A stretch of 25,763 nucleotides of DNA from NCBI GenBank assembly GCA_035695715.1, contig DASRRM010000078.1:1-25763 (forward strand), read 5' to 3'. The notes under the pieces are model-generated. The model made no database searches and had not been told where the DNA came from. It saw nothing but the letters and a program-made list of their open reading frames with translations. Shown here piece by piece: positions 21,764 to 25,763 of the stretch. Position 1 is the first letter of the stretch. Every line of letters begins with the position of its first letter. Position numbers and translations under genes: made by a program. Source of the stretch: RYN-428 sp035695715. GTDB lineage: Bacteria > Planctomycetota > Phycisphaerae > Tepidisphaerales > Tepidisphaeraceae.

Positions 21764-24229
21764 ATGAGCAGCGAACTTCCCAGAACCGGCGGCGCGACGT
21801 CGCTCGACAAAATATCCGCGGCGCTTCGGCGCGGGGATCTTCCCGCCGCCCTGCGCCTGCTGGGCGACTCGGCACTCAGTCCGGAGTCGATCATCACTGC
21901 CGCGGAGGCGGCCATGCGCGAGCGCCGCTGGAGCGACGCGGCGTTGTACTTCGATCACGTTCCCGATTGCCAGGGTCCAAACAGCATCAAGCGCTGCCTG
22001 TCGCGCAACCTCGCGGCGGTGCAACGATTTCGCCCCGATCTTTACGATCTTCTTGTCAGCCTTCCCAGGAACGACAACGTCGGCATCGGCGCTTCGGCCA
22101 CCGGGCATCCGACGATCGTCTGCCGAAGATCCACCGGCCGGAACATCGCTCTTTCGCCGGGGAATCTGCCGCTGAGCGGGCTAGGGGCGGCTTTGGTGCA
22201 TCTCAAGCCGATCATTGATAGCGGAACCGTGTTTGCCCTGGGCGGGATTGGCGACGGATATTTGCTGCATCAGCTTGCGCAAAAGCCGCCCGCGCTTTAT
22301 CTGGACACCGAGCAGAGCGTGTTCGTTCTGGAGCCAAACGCCCATATTGTCCTCACGGCAATGATGATTCACGATTACACCGGGCCGATGGGCCCGATCG
22401 AACAGGCGCGGTTTCAGTGGTTCATCGGGGCGGGTTGGGAAAGGCAGTTTCGCGCTGCGATTATGGGCGACCTGATGCTTCCCTGCCCGCATGTGACCAT
22501 TGCGCTGGGCCTGGAATCAGATGCCATACAAAAAGTGGTGGATGGCACCATCGCGCGGTTGCAGGCCGGCGATGAACAGTATCGCGAGATAATCGAGAAT
22601 TATTATGCTTCGCTCAAACCGGCCGAACTTACGGCGGTGTTTGGCGAAAATCCGCCGCGAAAGCCGCGCGTACTGTTTCTCACCACGCGATTTTCGACCG
22701 TCCTGCAGTTTTCCACCCGTGACACGGTCGCCGCTTTCCAGGAAGCGGGCTGGGAAACCGATACCCTGATCGAGCCGACGCTTTACCATCGCATCATGAC
22801 CGTTGGCACGCGTCAGCGGCTGGCGAATTTCAAGCCTGATCTGGTTTTCCAGATCGATCATCACCGGCACGAGCATCCGGAAATCTTCCCGCCGAATCTG
22901 CCGTTCGTTTGCTGGATCCAGGATCACATGGAACAGTTGATGACGCCGCAGGCCGGGGCGCAGGTCGGCGCGCGCGACTTCGTGCTCACCGATGCCGGGC
23001 CGTTGTACGTCCATAACTATGGCTATCCGGGCCGGCAGATTATCGCGATGCCGAAGCTGACCGCCCCGCCAGCGCTTTTGCCGCGGGAGGATTTGGAAGC
23101 GGGGCTGGAGGCGAATGGACATCGAAATGCAGACAAGAATGTCTGCACCACCGACAAGAATCTGCACGCCACGGACAAGAATGTGCGCGCCGCCAATCGG
23201 GTCGGGTCGTCATCGCACGATGATCTGGTTTACATCTCCAACAATACCCGATCGCCACAGGCGTTGCTCGACGTGCTGTTGCACGAAGCGAAGGACAACG
23301 CCGCGGAAAAGGCGCTGTTGACCGAATGTTGGCGGCGGCTGGTCGAATTGCACGACGCGGGGGAAACTGTCCCGAATTATGTCGACGTCTGCCGATTCCT
23401 GGGCGAATTAGCGGGCGAGATGGGAATTGCCGTTCCCGAGTCGCGGTTTACCGAGCTGGCGCGCGTGGTGAATCATCCGGTGTGCGATGCGCTGTATCGG
23501 CAGCAGGTGCTGGGCTGGGCTATGACGGCAGCGGAAAAGCTTGAATTGAAACTGGGGCTGTATGGCAAAGGATGGGAGAACCACCCGAAATTTTCCGCCT
23601 TCGCCCGCGGGCCGCTCGCGCCTGGCCGCGAGGTGCATGAGACAACGCGCCGGGCGGCGATCAATTTCCAGATTTCACCGTACCTCTGCCTGCATCAACG
23701 CCTTCTCGACGGAATTTGCGCCGGCGGATTCTTCCTCGTCCGCCGGCATATGGCCGACGTCGCCCCGCAGGCGATGCTCGACTTGCTAGAAACCCATTGC
23801 GGCTCGCACGTGAGGCGCGTCGGGCAGGCGCGCGCCTGCACCCCGCCGCCGGTGCGCGAGCGCTTCGAGCGGCTTTTGAAGGAATGCCAGCGCTGCCTGT
23901 GCTTTTCGGGTACCGAAGATCCGATCGAAGCCGTGCGGGCGTTTGAAGAAGCCCGGCTTCTGCAGGCGGGCACCGGCGTGCTGCCGCACCTCGACGAGAT
24001 CAGCTTTTCCAATGCGGCCGACCTCCGGCGCTGCATCGAGCGTTATGCCGGGGACAGCGACCTTCGCCAGCAAATCATCCTCGCGCAGCGGCAGAGCATC
24101 GTCGAGCGTTTCACCTATGCAGCAGCCATGCGGCGGGCGGTGCGGCGCATGGGCGAAATTTTAAGCGCCGAAACATCCAATGCATTCATAGGAATACCCG
24201 TTAATATTGATATCGGACGCGCAGCATGA
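21764..24229 (+). CDS. CgeB-like GT-B glycosyltransferase with N-terminal extension
   Basis: An 821-residue cytosolic protein. A short TPR-like N terminus (LPAALRLLGDSALSPESI) precedes a glycosyltransferase-like region: PRVLFLTTRFSTVLQFSTRDTV at about 303-324, DLVFQIDHHRHE, PFVCWIQDHMEQLM, and near the C terminus LYGKGWENHPKF, then INFQISPYLCLHQRLLDGICAGGFFLVRRH, a pattern typical of CgeB-type glycosyltransferases in which the last motif binds the sugar nucleotide. Its GGAGG (21747-21751) is 12 bases before the ATG, longer than usual. A three-copy 21-base repeat at 23132-23194 lies in frame in the linker. It overlaps the next gene by four bases (ATGA). The acceptor and sugar are unknown; a role with the heptose enzyme in a surface glycan is inferred. 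Confidence 0.88.
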   Translation: MSSELPRTGGATSLDKISAALRRGDLPAALRLLGDSALSPESIITAAEAAMRERRWSDAALYFDHVPDCQGPNSIKRCLSRNLAAVQRFRPDLYDLLVSLPRNDNVGIGASATGHPTIVCRRSTGRNIALSPGNLPLSGLGAALVHLKPIIDSGTVFALGGIGDGYLLHQLAQKPPALYLDTEQSVFVLEPNAHIVLTAMMIHDYTGPMGPIEQARFQWFIGAGWERQFRAAIMGDLMLPCPHVTIALGLESDAIQKVVDGTIARLQAGDEQYREIIENYYASLKPAELTAVFGENPPRKPRVLFLTTRFSTVLQFSTRDTVAAFQEAGWETDTLIEPTLYHRIMTVGTRQRLANFKPDLVFQIDHHRHEHPEIFPPNLPFVCWIQDHMEQLMTPQAGAQVGARDFVLTDAGPLYVHNYGYPGRQIIAMPKLTAPPALLPREDLEAGLEANGHRNADKNVCTTDKNLHATDKNVRAANRVGSSSHDDLVYISNNTRSPQALLDVLLHEAKDNAAEKALLTECWRRLVELHDAGETVPNYVDVCRFLGELAGEMGIAVPESRFTELARVVNHPVCDALYRQQVLGWAMTAAEKLELKLGLYGKGWENHPKFSAFARGPLAPGREVHETTRRAAINFQISPYLCLHQRLLDGICAGGFFLVRRHMADVAPQAMLDLLETHCGSHVRRVGQARACTPPPVRERFERLLKECQRCLCFSGTEDPIEAVRAFEEARLLQAGTGVLPHLDEISFSNAADLRRCIERYAGDSDLRQQIILAQRQSIVERFTYAAAMRRAVRRMGEILSAETSNAFIGIPVNIDIGRAA
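23132..23194. repeat. 21-base tandem repeat, three copies, inside the CgeB-like gene
   Basis: GACAAGAAT starts at 23132, 23153 and 23174, an exact 21-base period; the first copy is in a perfect seven-base-arm palindrome (GCAGACAAGAATGTCTGC, 23129-23146). It codes in frame for DKNVCTT, DKNLHAT, DKNVRAA, an uncharged-to-basic linker between the two domains. Confidence 0.9.
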
Positions 24230-25482
24230 AACTTTCCTACGTCATCGTCACACGCAATCGCCGCGACACGCTCCTGCGGACGCTGGAGCTTCTGGAGCAG
24301 AACACGCACCTTCCGCGTTCGTCGTGGGAGGTGTTTGTGATCGACAACGCCTCGGACGATGGCACCGCCGACGCCGTCTCGCGCGCTTATCGCGACACCA
24401 CCGTCATTCGCCTGGCGGAAAATGAAGGCGTGCCGGCGCGGAATCACGCCTTGCGGCCTTCGCGCGGCCGATACGTCGTGTTTCTCGATGATGACAGCTT
24501 TCCCCTGGATGATGCCATCCCGCGCTCGCTGGCGTATTTGAGCCGGCATCCCAAAACGGCGGCGCTGGTGGCGCGGGTGATGCTTCCCAACGGCAACGCC
24601 GAGGCGCCGGCGATGCCCGCCATCACCCTTGGCGGAGCCAGCGTGATGCGGCGCAGCGTGCTGGAGGAAGTGGGCGGCTTCGCGCCGGAATTCTTCCGCC
24701 AGGCCGAGGAATATGACCTGAGCTTCCGCATCTGGAACGCCGGCTATCGCATCGAGCGCTTCGAGGACATTCTCTTCGGCCACGACAAAGTTGCCGGCGG
24801 CCGCTCATCGGCGCTCACCCGGCGGATGGACCTTCGCAATAATCTGATCCTCACCGAGCGCTATCTCCCCCGCCCCATGCGCCGCGTCTATCGCCACGAC
24901 TGGCTTCGCCGCTACGGCGCTTTGGGGTTGCATGAAGGTCATCACCTCGCGCTGAACACCGCCGTGAAGGAGGCGCACGTATGGGCGAGGCGCGAGGCGT
25001 CGGTCGGCCGGCGGCTGCTGCACGAGGCGACGCTGGAGGCGGTTTTCCAATGGAATGCGCAGGCAAAAGCAATTGCCGACTGGAGCCGGGCGAACCAAAT
25101 TCGTCGCGTGGCGATCGCGGACGTAAGCAAGAACATTTACGCGACGTATCGCGGATGCAGAGAGGCTGGATTGGAAATCGGCGCCGTATTGGAAAGCAGC
25201 CCGGCGTTTGCCGGCTCGACCTACCGGCATCTCTCGATCATCCCCGATGCCCAGGCAGGGAATCTGGCGTTTGACGGAATCGTGCTGTCGACCGTCAACC
25301 CCGCCCAGGTCGATTCGCGGGCGCAAGCGCTGGCGGCCTGGTACAACAAACCGATCCTGCGATTGTGGGAACCGAAATATCTGGACGCCGGCTCGCACAA
25401 TTCGCCCAAACCGCACCCGGATCCGGTGGCGGCAGATCCGGCGTTTGCGCCATTGGCTCCGCCGAAGCGCCCGGCGGCGTAG
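24226..25482 (+). CDS. family 2 glycosyltransferase with C-terminal Rossmann-like domain
   Basis: A 418-residue protein overlapping the previous stop as ATGA. Residues 1-260 are a GT-A family 2 domain: SYVIVTRNRRDTLLRTLELLEQ, VFVIDNASDDGTAD, the metal motif FLDDDSF (DDD at 88-90), GGASVMRRSVLEEVGGFAPEFFRQAEEYDLSFRIWNAGY. Residues about 280-390 do not belong to that domain: RRVAIADVSKNIYATYRGCREAGLEIGAVLES, then FDGIVLSTVNPAQVDSRA and AWYNKPILRLWEP look like a small nucleotide-binding or Rossmann-like fold. Substrate unknown. Coupled with the CgeB-like gene, so both should act in the same glycan pathway. Confidence 0.93.
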   Translation: MKLSYVIVTRNRRDTLLRTLELLEQNTHLPRSSWEVFVIDNASDDGTADAVSRAYRDTTVIRLAENEGVPARNHALRPSRGRYVVFLDDDSFPLDDAIPRSLAYLSRHPKTAALVARVMLPNGNAEAPAMPAITLGGASVMRRSVLEEVGGFAPEFFRQAEEYDLSFRIWNAGYRIERFEDILFGHDKVAGGRSSALTRRMDLRNNLILTERYLPRPMRRVYRHDWLRRYGALGLHEGHHLALNTAVKEAHVWARREASVGRRLLHEATLEAVFQWNAQAKAIADWSRANQIRRVAIADVSKNIYATYRGCREAGLEIGAVLESSPAFAGSTYRHLSIIPDAQAGNLAFDGIVLSTVNPAQVDSRAQALAAWYNKPILRLWEPKYLDAGSHNSPKPHPDPVAADPAFAPLAPPKRPAA

Positions 25483-25504
25483 GAATCGCGAAATCGCAAG
25501 CGAC
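25483..25504. repeat. solo arm of palindromic repeat family B, copy 3
   Basis: The 22-base arm (core GAATCGCGAAATCGCAAGCG) begins right after the glycosyltransferase stop at 25482. No facing arm can be found in the following 250 bases, so it is a truncated or decayed copy. Confidence 0.8.
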
Positions 25505-25673
25505 TTCGCGGCGGCATTACGCGAATGACGACTGGTTTTCTTTTTGCTGTTTCGGAAATTGTGGCCCGTTGCAAATTGCTTTTGGTGGGCCTAGATTGCG
25601 TGATTTAGGGCTTCGCGCACACACCCGGCTCTTCGGAGTACCTCACACACCCGCCGCATGAAGTTGTCCGGTT

Positions 25674-25763
25674 TCACGTTGGGACGGGTCGCCATTTTCC
25701 CAGCAGTTTGATCACCCGAGTGCCGATGCGTTGCAACCGCTCCACCGCATTGCGTACTGCTGA
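25674..25763 (-). CDS. possible 3' end of a leftward gene (partial)
   Basis: From the window edge a 29-codon minus-strand frame ends at a TGA at 25676: SAVRNAVERLQRIGTRVIKL, then LGKWRPVPT. It looks like an amphipathic helix and could be the tail of a protein (such tails occur in transposases), but it is too short to be sure it is coding. From 25505 to 25673 I see no other gene. Confidence 0.25.
   Translation of the reverse strand, partial: SAVRNAVERLQRIGTRVIKLLGKWRPVPT

Overview
This window looks like a chromosomal segment of a GC-rich planctomycete, probably of the Phycisphaerae type. I infer this from the gene families (a tandem pair of small conserved hypothetical genes near 0.8-1.3 kb, a secreted family of unknown function at 13.25 kb, sulfotransferases with TPR domains, DUF3467), from the loose gene layout with frequent strand changes, and above all from the many dispersed palindromic repeats between genes. 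No rRNA, tRNA, integrase or CRISPR array was seen; a mobile element is at most hinted at by MITE-like repeats.

Layout. 1-1.3 kb: the start of a leftward gene, a possible immunity-type protein and an overlapping pair of small unknown genes. 1.4-3.9 kb: two sulfotransferases. 3.9-9.8 kb (minus): a non-canonical HSP90-family ATPase followed by a 1286-residue protein made of two duplicated helical modules plus a TPR block, with a heptad tandem repeat between them. 10-10.6 kb: two paralogous small zinc-ribbon genes. 10.8-12.9 kb: a molybdenum module (Mop, a ModE-type HTH and a small molybdopterin-oxidoreductase-like secreted protein on minus, with a clear ModE-type operator; ModA diverging on plus). 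13.3-16.4 kb: a secreted unknown, then a threonine-codon-rich leader peptide with pause, antiterminator and terminator hairpins ahead of a PTH2-fold gene and thrS. 16.4-17 kb: a tandem 250-bp repeat that has run into the start of a small zinc-ribbon gene. 17-19 kb: a DenD-like dehydrogenase and a beta-hydroxyacid dehydrogenase. 19.3 kb: a DUF3467 protein. 19.9-25.5 kb: a domain-swapped HldE-type heptose enzyme (minus) and two translationally coupled glycosyltransferases (plus), suggesting surface-polysaccharide synthesis together with the sulfotransferases. The last 100 bases may hold the 3' end of a leftward gene.

How the genes work together. The most striking feature is the ribosome-mediated attenuator at 13.80-13.96 kb: a promoter, a 19-residue peptide with seven Thr codons, and three mutually exclusive helices ending in a U-tract, placed so that threonine starvation would raise a PTH2-like protein and threonyl-tRNA synthetase. 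The second candidate for an undescribed system is the HSP90-like/TPR gene pair, which resembles a self-contained chaperone plus dedicated partner, with an SD-complementary heptad repeat and an internal translation start that could set the ratio of products. The third is the split ModE/Mop regulator with its operator in front of a molybdenum-linked exported protein.
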